DNA of 35,794 bases from Gemmataceae bacterium (lineage in GTDB: Bacteria; Planctomycetota; Planctomycetia; Gemmatales; Gemmataceae). Position 1 is the first letter of the stretch. Each line of letters opens with the position of its first letter. The notes under the pieces were generated by a model. That model was not told where the DNA came from, did no database searches, and saw only the letters and a program-made list of their open reading frames with translations. The stretch is from NCBI GenBank assembly GCA_026419115.1, contig JAOAAA010000026.1, positions 1-35,794 on the forward strand, read 5' to 3'. Both the position numbers and the translations under genes were made by a program. Below are positions 8,120-16,798 of this stretch, piece after piece.

Positions 8120-10360
8120 ATGAGAACACAAATGAACGGACACGGAACCTTTGTTGGCGCCTTAATCATCTCCGCTTGTGTGGGAATGTTCCTTCTTGGG
8201 GGATATGATATGGGCAATGCGGGTATTCCCTATATCGATTCCGAGGAGACCAATTCCTGTGAAGCAAAGTCAGCTGAATTAAAACCACTGGTAGTTTGGC
8301 ATGCGAATGCCAACCGTGGCAAGACTTGGGAGAAAGCAGGACCCGAAGGGGGACTTTCTTTCTCCGGAAAAGGGAGACACGGTGAGGGGGCTGCACTGAA
8401 ATTGACCTTTATGGGCCAAGGGCTGCGTTTAGGGGGATTGAATTGGAAGGGCTGGCAATCGGAACAAGGTGGGGATGACGTTTCCCATTATTCGGCGCTC
8501 GCCTTCTATATTCGCCAAACCACGAGTGTCAGCAACGCCGATTTGATCGTGACATTGGCCGATAGCGAACAACGCGATCACAATGGCCCCTCTTCTGCTG
8601 AAGTTTCGGTGCGAAACGTCGGGGGCATCGATAAAATCGATGGAGAATGGCGACGTGTCGTGTTGCCTTTACGCAATTTTCTGCTCAGTCGCTCTCTCAA
8701 CCTGAAAAAAGTTTGGGGCATCAATTTTGCCAATAAAGGCGAAGAAAAACACGAATTTCTCATCGATCAAATTGAGTTCACCAACGAAGAACCACCCCTT
8801 CCCCGTTTTCCTTCGGGGAAGGCCTATCACGCGAAGGCTTCCGTTTCTCTCGATGGATCAACACATACGATCTCGGAAGCGATTTATGGCGTGGTGGACA
8901 TGCCCCTTGCGAAACAGAAATACTATGGGATTGCCATGTCGCGTTGGGGGGGGAATACCACCTCGAGATATAACTGGAAAATTAATGCCGATAATGGTGC
9001 CGCCGATTGGTTTTGGAAAAATCGGGGAAGCCCGATCTGTGATCCGCTCGAAGCGGGTTTTCTCAAAAAGCTCGATGATAACTATCGGGAAGGAATCGGG
9101 GGATATTTGACAGTACCCATGCTGGGGAAAGTCGCAAAGGATCATTCAAGCTATTCCTACTCGGTCAAAAAGTTTGGTGAGCAACAATCCACCGAACCCG
9201 GACATCCCGATGTGGGGAACGGGAAGGATCGCCTCGGTCGAACGATATGGGGAGCCAACTGGCGCGATACCAGCATTGAAGTGGGACCCGACTTTGTGGC
9301 CGAGGCAGTTCGTATTGCTGTGGATAAATTGGATCGGAGTAAACGTATCTGGGTTTTAGATAATGAAGTCATGCTCTGGCATAAAACCCATTTCGATGTT
9401 CGGAATACCCCTGTTGGTTATGATGAATTTTGGGAATTGACTGTTCGTTATGCTGAAGCCATTCGGAAGGTAGATCCGAAAGCCAAAATTGCAGGCTTCT
9501 GCTCATGGGGCTGGGTGGATTTATTCTACTCTGCGTTAGATGAAGGTGCGGATTCTTATCGCACGGCACCGGATCGCCAAAAACATGGAGGGGAACCCCT
9601 TGCCGTGTGGTATCTCAAAAAATGTGCCGAATACAAAGCGAAAAATGGAAAACCCCTAATTGATATTTTTGATATTCATTGGTATCCCCAGAAGGATTTC
9701 AAAGATCACGATCCTTATCTCGATACAGGAATGAATCTCGAATTGAATCAACGTCGTTTACGTTCCACACGAGATTTATGGGATGCTCAGTACGAACCAG
9801 AAACGTGGACCAAGCATGCCTGCGGGGGGGGGGCCGTGAAACTGATCCCTCGAGTGAAAGAATGGATTGAAAAATATAACCCCGGAATGGAACTCTGTTT
9901 AGGTGAGTACAATTTTGGTGGAGCCGACAATATCACAGGTGCGCTGGCACAAGCCGACGTTTTTGGTGTCCTAGCCCGCGAAAAGGTCGATTATGCCTTC
10001 CACTGGAAAGGGGCCGAGGGAAGCCAAGAAGCCGCATGGAAAATCTATCGTAATTACGATGGTCAAGGCGGGCGCTTCGGTGAGATTTATCTTCCCTCTC
10101 AATCCTACTCCCCCGACCTTGGGGTTTATGCTGCCAAGCGAATGAAGGATCAGGCGCTTACGATTGTTCTGGTCAATCGAAATCTCGGGGGGGCATGCGA
10201 GCTTGATCTTTCTTTCTCTGGTGCGACAGGCAAAGCCAAAATCTACCAGTTTGATCAAGCCAATCGTTTTGAAACCATTTCATTAGGGAAGGTTACTGGG
10301 GGGGTTAAGTTAACTCTTCCTGCTGCCTCTGCGTCTATTTTAGTTATCGAGAAAGAATAA
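8120..10360 (+). CDS. Secreted glycoside hydrolase family 44 (endoglucanase/xyloglucanase-type)
   Basis: The 746-residue protein has an N-terminal hydrophobic export signal (about residues 10-28, no clear lipobox). A beta-sandwich domain at about 50-225 resembles carbohydrate-binding modules (FYIRQ, EFLIDQIEF). The GH44 catalytic barrel follows from about residue 235. Diagnostic motifs are SRWGGNTTSRYNW, VLDNEVMLWHKTH with the acid/base Glu416, FDIHWYPQ, and CLGEYNFGG with the nucleophile Glu596. The 180-residue distance between the glutamates agrees with characterised GH44 enzymes. A C-terminal beta-rich part (about 665-746, LTIVLVNRNL) completes the fold. GH44 enzymes cleave beta-1,4-glucans such as carboxymethylcellulose and xyloglucan. 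There is no dockerin. A second ATG at 8132 is an alternative start. It stands alone, with gaps on both sides. Confidence 0.92.
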   Translation: MRTQMNGHGTFVGALIISACVGMFLLGGYDMGNAGIPYIDSEETNSCEAKSAELKPLVVWHANANRGKTWEKAGPEGGLSFSGKGRHGEGAALKLTFMGQGLRLGGLNWKGWQSEQGGDDVSHYSALAFYIRQTTSVSNADLIVTLADSEQRDHNGPSSAEVSVRNVGGIDKIDGEWRRVVLPLRNFLLSRSLNLKKVWGINFANKGEEKHEFLIDQIEFTNEEPPLPRFPSGKAYHAKASVSLDGSTHTISEAIYGVVDMPLAKQKYYGIAMSRWGGNTTSRYNWKINADNGAADWFWKNRGSPICDPLEAGFLKKLDDNYREGIGGYLTVPMLGKVAKDHSSYSYSVKKFGEQQSTEPGHPDVGNGKDRLGRTIWGANWRDTSIEVGPDFVAEAVRIAVDKLDRSKRIWVLDNEVMLWHKTHFDVRNTPVGYDEFWELTVRYAEAIRKVDPKAKIAGFCSWGWVDLFYSALDEGADSYRTAPDRQKHGGEPLAVWYLKKCAEYKAKNGKPLIDIFDIHWYPQKDFKDHDPYLDTGMNLELNQRRLRSTRDLWDAQYEPETWTKHACGGGAVKLIPRVKEWIEKYNPGMELCLGEYNFGGADNITGALAQADVFGVLAREKVDYAFHWKGAEGSQEAAWKIYRNYDGQGGRFGEIYLPSQSYSPDLGVYAAKRMKDQALTIVLVNRNLGGACELDLSFSGATGKAKIYQFDQANRFETISLGKVTGGVKLTLPAASASILVIEKE

Positions 10361-10627
10361 CAAAAATTGCATTTGGACCCTGAATTTATGGATAAATTTA
10401 TTCACTAGAAAAATTCCTTATACTCCAATTTGCTACATAAGTTTCACGGATTTTTTTTTCATGAGTTTGATTCCTAAAACCCCCAACTCTATTTTCACTT
10501 GGAATGTATAAGTTCAATTTTTGATGTGCATAAAGTGTGAACAATTTCATGAGGGGGGGAAGTGTAACACGATTGTGAGATATATCAATTCATTGTTTGA
10601 AGTGCAGGAATTGTTGAATTTTCCAAG
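10361..10627. other. Intergenic region between convergent GH44 and ABC ATPase genes
   Basis: This AT-rich 267-base gap follows the 3' ends of two convergent genes. A seven-base G run lies near 10553. I see no clear hairpin terminator or small gene here. Confidence 0.5.
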
Positions 10628-11578
10628 CTATTCATTATCTCTGAGATGCCGACCGGTAAGATTCACAAACACATCTTCGAGAGTTGCTGAACGGGTGCTT
10701 AATGTGGCCAAGTTTCGATTCTGAATCCGTAGATATTCAAGCAAAGCAGGGAGTGCAATGTGAGGCTCCGAAACAGTTAACGAATACTGACCCGCCTCGG
10801 TTCGTGCGGAGATGACCCCCTTCAACTGATTTAATCCCTCTAACTGGTTTGCTAAATTGTGTGCTTCCGAGTCGGTCAAGGTGAAGTCAACCATGTGTTG
10901 ACCTCCTAATCGAGAAATCAATTCGCTCGGTGTCCCAAGGGCAATCACTTTTCCTTGATCGATCACAGCAACACGGTCACAAAGCCGTTCGGCCTCATCC
11001 ATGTAATGAGTGGTGATGACCACAGTGCGACCCGAGTTTTTGAACTCTGTGACAATGTCCCATAATTGACGTCGTGATTGCGGATCCAGCCCCGTAGTGG
11101 GTTCATCAAGAAAAAGCAATTTTGGATCCCCTACAATCGCACAAGCAATCGCGAGACGCTGCTTTTGTCCCCCTGAAAGTTTGACAACATAGCTATTTGC
11201 TTTCTCCTGTATCGAGACGCGGGCAATGGCCTCCTCGGGGGATAACCCCGAACGATAAAAGCTGCGAAATAATCGGACTACTTCCAAAACCGTCAGCTTA
11301 TCGGGAAGCCGAGTTTCTTGAAGCGAGATACCAATCTGCTCGCGAATCTCCTGAGGAGAATCTGTCCAGCGTTTCCCAAGAATTTCAATCTCGCCGGAGG
11401 TCACCTCAAGAAGCCCCTCGATCATCTCCAAGGTAGTGGTTTTGCCCGCTCCATTGGGACCAAGCAGGCCGAAGCATTCCCCCGTATGAACCGCGAGTTC
11501 TAAACCGCGAACGGCTTCCACCGGCGGGTTCCCCGCATAGGTCTTAACGAGCGATCTGCATTCAATAGCGTAGGACAT
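10628..11578 (-). CDS. ABC transporter ATP-binding protein (ABC-2 exporter type), no adjacent permease
   Basis: The 316-residue protein is a single nucleotide-binding domain plus a C-terminal extension. It shows Walker A GPNGAGKTT (40-48), a Q-loop with SLQETRLPDKLTV, signature LSGGQKQR (134-141), Walker B LLFLDEPTTGLDP (154 onwards) and the switch histidine in TTHYMDEAE (H191). The extension after residue 225 (TPSELISRLGG and ATLEDVFVNLTGR) is typical of the DrrA/CcmA-like ATPases that drive ABC-2 membrane exporters for drugs, polysaccharides or lipids. The partner permease is usually the next gene, but the downstream side is a gap of about 270 bases and then the GH44 gene on the other strand, and upstream is also non-coding. 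Its permease must lie elsewhere or be lost. AGAGA lies nine bases before the ATG. Confidence 0.93.
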   Translation of the reverse strand: MSYAIECRSLVKTYAGNPPVEAVRGLELAVHTGECFGLLGPNGAGKTTTLEMIEGLLEVTSGEIEILGKRWTDSPQEIREQIGISLQETRLPDKLTVLEVVRLFRSFYRSGLSPEEAIARVSIQEKANSYVVKLSGGQKQRLAIACAIVGDPKLLFLDEPTTGLDPQSRRQLWDIVTEFKNSGRTVVITTHYMDEAERLCDRVAVIDQGKVIALGTPSELISRLGGQHMVDFTLTDSEAHNLANQLEGLNQLKGVISARTEAGQYSLTVSEPHIALPALLEYLRIQNRNLATLSTRSATLEDVFVNLTGRHLRDNE

Positions 11579-11904
11579 TCAAACAATCTCTTCTCAAAAT
11601 TTCAAAACAAGAACGATGAATCATTAACTTATTAAACTTGGTTTTTGTTGATCCGTAAACCAGTAGGACTGCGATTATTATAAAAGATCGTTACCTCTGT
11701 GTTATCTGTTTCAACTCGTCTATCCGATACAATTGATAGCCTGAGAGTATATTTCCAACATTTGTGCAGTTCTTTTAGAATCAGGCCATTAACTCACTTC
11801 AGAAGATACGAAACATAGGTAAGTTAGTAGAAATCAAACTCCTTTTAGAGTATCAATGCCGATCTCTCTGAAAGGTGAACGTTCACAATTGCCGAGACCT
11901 TCCT
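11579..11904. other. Intergenic region between divergent ABC ATPase and cadherin-like genes
   Basis: This 326-base AT-rich stretch must contain the promoters of both divergent genes. I see no confident promoter pair, hairpin, RNA or small gene. A GTG at 11875 could extend the cadherin-like gene by ten codons but is less likely than the ATG at 11905, after which the usual planctomycete N-terminus begins. Confidence 0.5.
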
Positions 11905-13758
11905 ATGTCCTCTCTTTGGTTCAAAAAACAGAGCAACACAAAAATGACGACGCAACTGCGTCTCGAACACTTCGAGGAACGGGCGCTCCCTGCCAGTCTT
12001 TCTTTAACGGGTACCACAATCGCAGAAAACCAGTATGTTGGTTATCTTGTCGGAAATTTCAACAGCAGCATTCCGCTCGGTATTGGTTACACCTCGTATC
12101 AATTAGTGAGCGGGGCAGGCGACACGAATAACAATAACTTCTTCATCGCGGGCGATCAACTCCGAACCGCCCAAATGTTCGACTTTGAGACGACTACCTC
12201 ACAAAGTATTCGTGTTCGTGCTCAAGCCTCGAATGGCCAATTTGTTGAGAACAACTTCAATTTGTCGATCACGAATGTGAATGAACCCCCCACGAACCTA
12301 GCACTTTCTAATACAAGTGTGAATGAAAATAGTGTGGCAGGTACCTTAATCGGGCTGCTCTCCAGTGTCGATCCCGATGCCGGCGATACCACGACTTATA
12401 CGCTGACGACCAATCCAGGAAATCGATTTCAGATTAACGGGGATCGGCTTGAAGTTGCTGCGGGAGCGAATTTGAATTTCGAGGGGCAACAGAATTTTTA
12501 TGTCTCCGTTCGTGCGGTGGATGCACTGGGAGCTTATACCGAGCGAGGATTCCTGATCAATATTCTCAATGTGAATGAACCTCCTACCAACACGGGCCTA
12601 GTGGGGAATACGGTCCAAGAAGGTAGCCCTGCTGGTGCTTATGTTGGAACGCTCGTCACCTACGATGAAGATGGTGGACCAATCACTTACGTTCTCACCG
12701 ACGATGCCGGTGGAAGATTCGCCATCAGTGGTTCGTCCCTTGTTGTCGGGAACCCCTCACTCATCGACTTCGAGACCGCCACTTCTCATAGTATTACCGT
12801 TCGAGCCATCGATAACGGTGGCTTATACCACGATGCTACCTTCACAATCCATGTGACCAATCGGAATGAAGCGCCGACGGATATAGTGTTGGATAATGCG
12901 AGTGTGAGTTTGCCGGCGAGTGCCGGTGCGTTGGTTGGAAATTTATCGGCAAGTGATCCCGATGCGGGAGCGACCTTCAATTACATATTGGTGAACAATG
13001 CGGGTGGGAAATTCCAGATAAGTGGGAATCAATTACGGATCACGAATACGGAGTTGTTCTTGTACGATCTTCACCCGACATATGATGTGACGGTGATGGT
13101 GCAAGATCAAGGTGGAATGAGCTATCAAGAGACGTTCACGATCAGCGTGAGTTATACTCCGCCGTCGAATCAAGCCCCGACGAATATCACGTTGACGAGC
13201 AACAGCATACCGGAGAATAGCCCGAATGGGCAATTCGTGGGTTATGTGAGTGCAGTGGATCCAGATTCGTATGTGGCACCGGTGATAAGCCTACAGGATG
13301 ATGCGGGTGGTCGTTTTGCGATGAACGGAAATAACTTGGTGGTGGCGAATGGGGCATTGTTGAATTACGAGGCGAACAGCTCGCATCAAGTGACGATCCG
13401 AGCAACGGATGCACAAGGGGCATACACAGATCAAACCTTCACGATTCAAGTCACGAATGTGAATGAAGCGCCGACGGATATTCTCCTAGATAATACGGAC
13501 CTCCCGTTCCCTTCACTCGCAAACGATTACGTTGTTGGGACCTTCACTGCTTTGGATCCCGATCTGGGTGATTCGGCGCAGTTCATCCTCACTAACAACG
13601 CAGGTGGTAAGTTTAAGGTGGTTGGAAATCAACTCAGAGTTGCCAATCGGGATTTATTCCTGTGGGATTTAAGATCGAGTTACGAAATTCGAGTGATTGT
13701 GCTGGATGGATCGGGGCTTCCTTTCGATAAATCCTTCACCATCAACTTCAACGTCTAA
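11905..13758 (+). CDS. Cadherin-like repeat surface protein with LEPR-XLL-type N-terminus
   Basis: The 617-residue protein starts MSSLWFKKQ and soon shows RLEHFEERALPA, a variant of the LEPR-XLL motif that opens many large planctomycete exported proteins. It then has about six cadherin-like modules of roughly 98 residues, with linkers of the type N-E-P/A-P-T at about residues 126, 224, 321, 422 and 520. Each module has the ENS.AG..VG start, the DPD or DED calcium-type motif, DAGGRF or NAGGKF and a late A.D..G.Y strand. Module 3 resembles module 5 and module 4 resembles module 6, so a two-module unit has been duplicated. The role is likely calcium-dependent adhesion or surface structure. There is no visible C-terminal anchor: it ends right after module 6. 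Codon use changes in modules 4-5. Confidence 0.88.
   Translation: MSSLWFKKQSNTKMTTQLRLEHFEERALPASLSLTGTTIAENQYVGYLVGNFNSSIPLGIGYTSYQLVSGAGDTNNNNFFIAGDQLRTAQMFDFETTTSQSIRVRAQASNGQFVENNFNLSITNVNEPPTNLALSNTSVNENSVAGTLIGLLSSVDPDAGDTTTYTLTTNPGNRFQINGDRLEVAAGANLNFEGQQNFYVSVRAVDALGAYTERGFLINILNVNEPPTNTGLVGNTVQEGSPAGAYVGTLVTYDEDGGPITYVLTDDAGGRFAISGSSLVVGNPSLIDFETATSHSITVRAIDNGGLYHDATFTIHVTNRNEAPTDIVLDNASVSLPASAGALVGNLSASDPDAGATFNYILVNNAGGKFQISGNQLRITNTELFLYDLHPTYDVTVMVQDQGGMSYQETFTISVSYTPPSNQAPTNITLTSNSIPENSPNGQFVGYVSAVDPDSYVAPVISLQDDAGGRFAMNGNNLVVANGALLNYEANSSHQVTIRATDAQGAYTDQTFTIQVTNVNEAPTDILLDNTDLPFPSLANDYVVGTFTALDPDLGDSAQFILTNNAGGKFKVVGNQLRVANRDLFLWDLRSSYEIRVIVLDGSGLPFDKSFTINFNV
12864..13481 (+). 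repeat. Module block flanked by 21-bp direct repeats inside the cadherin-like gene
   Basis: The same 21 bases, containing AATGAAGCGCCGACGGATAT, occur at 12864-12884 and 13461-13481, 597 bases (199 codons) apart and in frame. They encode the NEAPTDI linker. The DNA between them, modules 4 and 5, uses GCG, ACG, GTG and TTG codons far more than the modules before and after it. This fits in-frame recombination at the linker that brought in or amplified a module pair. Confidence 0.75.
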
Positions 13759-13778
13759 TCTTGCTTCAACGTCTAATC
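13746..13778 (+). repeat. 18-bp tandem duplication over the stop codon of the cadherin-like gene
   Basis: CTTCAACGTCTAATC occurs at 13746-13760 and again at 13764-13778. The first copy contains the gene's TAA stop, the second lies just past it. It appears to be a recent slippage event. Confidence 0.8.
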
Positions 13779-13790
13779 ATTAAGGTGAAA

Positions 13791-13825
13791 CAATCGCAAT
13801 CGAGGTCAAACCTCGATTGCGATTG
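13791..13825. terminator. Perfect 16-bp stem hairpin between convergent genes
   Basis: CAATCGCAATCGAGGT at 13791-13806 is followed by a 3-base loop (CAA) and the exact reverse complement at 13810-13825. It lies between the 3' ends of the cadherin-like gene and the acetolactate synthase gene, so a bidirectional terminator is the natural reading. Neither side has a strong T tract. A partial third copy (CTCGATTGCAATT) follows at about 13829-13841. Confidence 0.6.
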
Positions 13826-13960
13826 ACTCTCGATTGCAATTATGTCCTATTCCAATTAGTCCTATTCCAGTCAAGAGCAATCAAAATCGGGAAAGAGAAT
13901 TGAGTGAAAAAACTTCCGTGAGAGATAAAGAATCTGTGAGATAATGACCTCGTTGGAGAA

Positions 13961-15748
13961 TTATCCCACAGGTTCCATCGGTTTTGTGATAATGTCACCT
14001 ACGGTTTTTCCGGAGGGAATCATCGGGAGGACATGTTCCGAATAAGGTACCATTACGTTCAACAGGAAAGGTCCTTTTGATTCAATCATTTCGATAAGGG
14101 CCGAGTCGAGATCGGCTTTATCAGCAACATGTCGTGATGGAATCCCAAATCCCGCAGCGATTCTTGGAAAGTCGGGGTAGGGGTCGGCATCGAATCCTGC
14201 ACCCAAATAGGTGTGTCCTCGATTCCCCCCATGGAATCGGTCTTCCCATTGCACGACCATTCCCAAATGTTGATTGTTCAGGATGAGGATTTTGGCGTCG
14301 ATCTTTTCCACATGAGCACAGGCCAGTTCCTGAATGTTCATCAAGAAACTTCCGTCACCATCAATATCGATCACCAATTTATCCGGATGAGCGACTTTCG
14401 CTCCCATGGCAGCGGGATAACCGAAACCCATGGTTCCTAAACCCCCCGAAGTAATCCAACGACGAGGTTTACTAAACGGGAAAAATTGGGCCGACCACAT
14501 TTGATGTTGTCCCACACCCGTAGTGATGATGGTATCATCCAGCAGCCCCCGAGATTTTAAAATCTCGCTGAGTCGCTTAATCGCATATTGGGGAAGGATC
14601 ACATCTTTTCGATCCTCGAAAGTGAAGGGATGTTCGCTTCTCCAAGCGTCGATCTTAGCCATCCATTCACTGTAGCGACCACCCACACACAGGTCGGCAT
14701 TATCTTTATCATTCAGACGAGTATTCAAAAGTTCCAAGGCCTGTTTCAGATCGCCATGAATCGCGACATGGGCCTTTTTATTTTTATTCAATTCCGAAGG
14801 ATCAATATCGATATGGACAATTCGTCCATGCTTGGCAAATTCCGAGAGTTTTCCCGTCACGCGGTCATCAAAGCGCACACCAAATGAAAGGAGTAAATCG
14901 GCTTCGTTGATCGCCTTGTTGGAATAGACGCTCCCATGCATGCCGAGCATTTGTAAACAGAGATAATGATCGCTTGGGAAACCACCTAATCCATGAAGGG
15001 TCAGCGCAACGGGAATGCGCGTTTTTTCTGCAAAAATCCTCAGGGCATCGGCCGCTCCCGAATGAATGATTCCCCCCCCCCCATAAATGATCGGTTTTCG
15101 AGCCATGCGAATTTCCGCGAGAACCTGCTCAATCTCGTTGGCTGTGATTTCGCGGGTTGGCCGATAACCCGGTAAGTTCATCGGCGTATCCCAATTCGGG
15201 ACGATCTCTCGAAGTTGCACATCCTTGGGAATATCCACAATCACAGGGCCGGGGCGACCCGTTGTCGCAATGTGAAAGGCCTCCTTCATCACGCGGGCAA
15301 TATCTTCTGTTTTGTGGATCAAATAATGATGTTTGGTGATGGCCCGACACACCTCAACTACGGGAGTCTCTTGGAAGGCATCGGTACCCAGAACCGGTGT
15401 GCTGACTTGACCGGTGAGGCAAATCAAAGGAACCGAGTCGATCTTGGCATCGGCTAGGACGGTGACGAAATTGGTCGCGCCGGGTCCACTCGTTGCCATG
15501 CAGACACCGGGTTTTCCTGTGGTGCGAGCATATCCTTGTGCCATGAATCCCCCCCCCTGTTCTTGGCGGGGAAGGATTGTGCGGATTTTATCTTGCACTT
15601 TGGTCAATGATTGATGCAGGGGCATCGAGGCCCCACCTGGGTAGGCAAAAACCGTATCGACTCCGTGTTGAATCAGAGATTTAACCAGAATATCGGCCCC
15701 AGACATGGTTTTTGGAGATTGGGGGCTATCGGTGGCTCGCTCGGCCAT
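13961..15748 (-). CDS. ilvB: Acetolactate synthase large (catalytic) subunit
   Basis: The enzyme condenses two pyruvates (or pyruvate and 2-oxobutyrate), the first committed step of valine, leucine and isoleucine synthesis, using thiamine diphosphate, FAD and Mg2+. The 595-residue protein has the three-domain ThDP-enzyme layout: N-terminal pyrimidine-binding domain with the catalytic glutamate in [17 protein letters not shown] (Glu63), central FAD domain, and C-terminal pyrophosphate domain with [13 protein letters not shown] and a conserved [12 protein letters not shown] three codons upstream (15757) is also possible; GAGG is only 3 bases from the GTG and 12 from the ATG at 15748. The regulatory small subunit (ilvN) is not adjacent. 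Two long G runs (11 and 9 bases) lie in its glycine-rich segments at 15072-15082 and 15549-15557. Confidence 0.95.
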   Translation of the reverse strand: MAERATDSPQSPKTMSGADILVKSLIQHGVDTVFAYPGGASMPLHQSLTKVQDKIRTILPRQEQGGGFMAQGYARTTGKPGVCMATSGPGATNFVTVLADAKIDSVPLICLTGQVSTPVLGTDAFQETPVVEVCRAITKHHYLIHKTEDIARVMKEAFHIATTGRPGPVIVDIPKDVQLREIVPNWDTPMNLPGYRPTREITANEIEQVLAEIRMARKPIIYGGGGIIHSGAADALRIFAEKTRIPVALTLHGLGGFPSDHYLCLQMLGMHGSVYSNKAINEADLLLSFGVRFDDRVTGKLSEFAKHGRIVHIDIDPSELNKNKKAHVAIHGDLKQALELLNTRLNDKDNADLCVGGRYSEWMAKIDAWRSEHPFTFEDRKDVILPQYAIKRLSEILKSRGLLDDTIITTGVGQHQMWSAQFFPFSKPRRWITSGGLGTMGFGYPAAMGAKVAHPDKLVIDIDGDGSFLMNIQELACAHVEKIDAKILILNNQHLGMVVQWEDRFHGGNRGHTYLGAGFDADPYPDFPRIAAGFGIPSRHVADKADLDSALIEMIESKGPFLLNVMVPYSEHVLPMIPSGKTVGDIITKPMEPVG

Positions 15749-15964
15749 ATTTTTCACTATCCTCTACAAAGTTTCCTGTAGGACATCGAGTTAATCAGTA
15801 TATCAGGATTCTACTCGTTTTGTGCGGAGTTTTCGAGAATTATTCTCGACGAAAAAATATCTCGATGTCAAAATACGTTCCTTGACCCTTGAACTTTCGC
15901 TTGACCTATTTTTTGAAACTGTCTAGATTGACTATAAGATTGTTAACTTTTTGTTGTACTCAAT

Positions 15965-16627
15965 ATGAAGTTCTTAACCCCCCGATGGATTGTATTCGGC
16001 TTGGCCGTAATCGGTTTTATTGGGGATCAAACCAGTAAATATGGCATGTTCCGTTGGCTCGAAACCTCGGGCGAGCGGATCCATGTTCGCGATTTTCCCG
16101 ACCAACGTCCCGACCCCTTTGGGAAAGATGTTTGGCCCGGCTTTTTTATGTTCTCTGTGGAATTCGATCCCCATCATCAACTGAATTGCGATTGTTTTTT
16201 GACCAAACTCAATAGCCAACAGACCCCTCGGGTCAATCACGGTGCTTTGTTTAGTCTGGGGGGAGAACACAAGCAGAACGCCAATTTATTCTTCGCCGCG
16301 ATCAGTCTCTTAGCTGCCTTAGGGATTAGCATTTGGGCGCTAACCCGACGAGTCTATCAAGCGGATATCCGCTTGGTGATCGCCCTTGGATTGATCCTTG
16401 GCGGAACGCTGGGAAATTTTTATGATCGTCTTCTGTTCGGAGGGGTACGGGATTTTCTTTATTTCTACAAGATCGATTGGCCTGTATTCAACATTGCCGA
16501 TTGTTGTCTGGTCTGCGGAGCAGGCTTTTTACTCCTCGAAGCGTTGTTCCCGCGGAAAAAGGAAGAAACGACTTCTATTTCAACCCCATTGCCTAGCGGG
16601 ACAACCCCCTCGGCGAATCCCTCCTAA
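15965..16627 (+). CDS. lspA: Lipoprotein signal peptidase II
   Basis: LspA is an inner-membrane aspartyl protease that removes the signal peptide from prolipoproteins after lipidation by Lgt. All signature motifs are visible in this 220-residue protein: DQTSK (21-25), VNHGALFSL (90-98), GGTLGNFYDR with catalytic Asp154, and VFNIADC with catalytic Asp179. It is longer than the usual 160-170 residues because about 60 residues (30-90, including HHQLNCDCFLT) lie between the first helix and the N-H-G-A-L-F motif, probably an enlarged periplasmic loop. The tail (TTSISTPLPSGTTPSANPS) is low-complexity. No clear ribosome-binding site precedes the ATG. The last codons form the first unit of a three-copy repeat. 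Lgt lies about 10 kb downstream. Confidence 0.94.
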   Translation: MKFLTPRWIVFGLAVIGFIGDQTSKYGMFRWLETSGERIHVRDFPDQRPDPFGKDVWPGFFMFSVEFDPHHQLNCDCFLTKLNSQQTPRVNHGALFSLGGEHKQNANLFFAAISLLAALGISIWALTRRVYQADIRLVIALGLILGGTLGNFYDRLLFGGVRDFLYFYKIDWPVFNIADCCLVCGAGFLLLEALFPRKKEETTSISTPLPSGTTPSANPS

Positions 16628-16736
16628 ACGCTTATGGGGTATTGGTTTCTTTCCGCTGATCTGTTTTAAACGCTTGTCTGGTATTCCTCTCTTTCGGCGA
16701 ATTCCTCCTAAACGCTTATCTGATATTTGGTATTAC
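16611..16736 (+). repeat. Three degenerate ~42-bp tandem repeats starting inside lspA
   Basis: Units begin at 16611, 16654 and 16695 (spacing 43 and 41). All share a TAAACGCTT core followed by a GGTATT-like segment. Units 1 and 3 are nearly identical over CGGCGAAT and CCTCCTAAACGCTTAT; unit 2 is diverged. Unit 1 includes the last codons and TAA stop of lspA, so the repeat array arose by copying the 3' end of the gene. Confidence 0.75.
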
Positions 16737-16737
16737 C

Positions 16738-16751
16738 TTTTGCCGGCAAAA
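16738..16751. other. 14-bp perfect palindrome TTTTGCCGGCAAAA
   Basis: This self-complementary sequence lies between the lspA-end repeats and the glycosyltransferase gene. With no loop it could be a protein-binding site or the core of a weak terminator (more A residues follow). Function is not evident. Confidence 0.35.
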
Positions 16752-16798
16752 AATTCCTCTCGGAATCCTGACATTTTTTGATAAAATGCCCTCTTGTC

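Noticed and set aside
10521-10724. Short plus-strand frame between the GH44 and ABC genes
   Set aside because: It runs antisense into the ABC ATPase 3' end and has no family likeness.
11875-11904. Ten-codon N-terminal extension of the cadherin-like protein from a GTG
   Set aside because: The ATG at 11905 gives the usual short leader before the LEPR-XLL-type motif; the extension looks untranslated.
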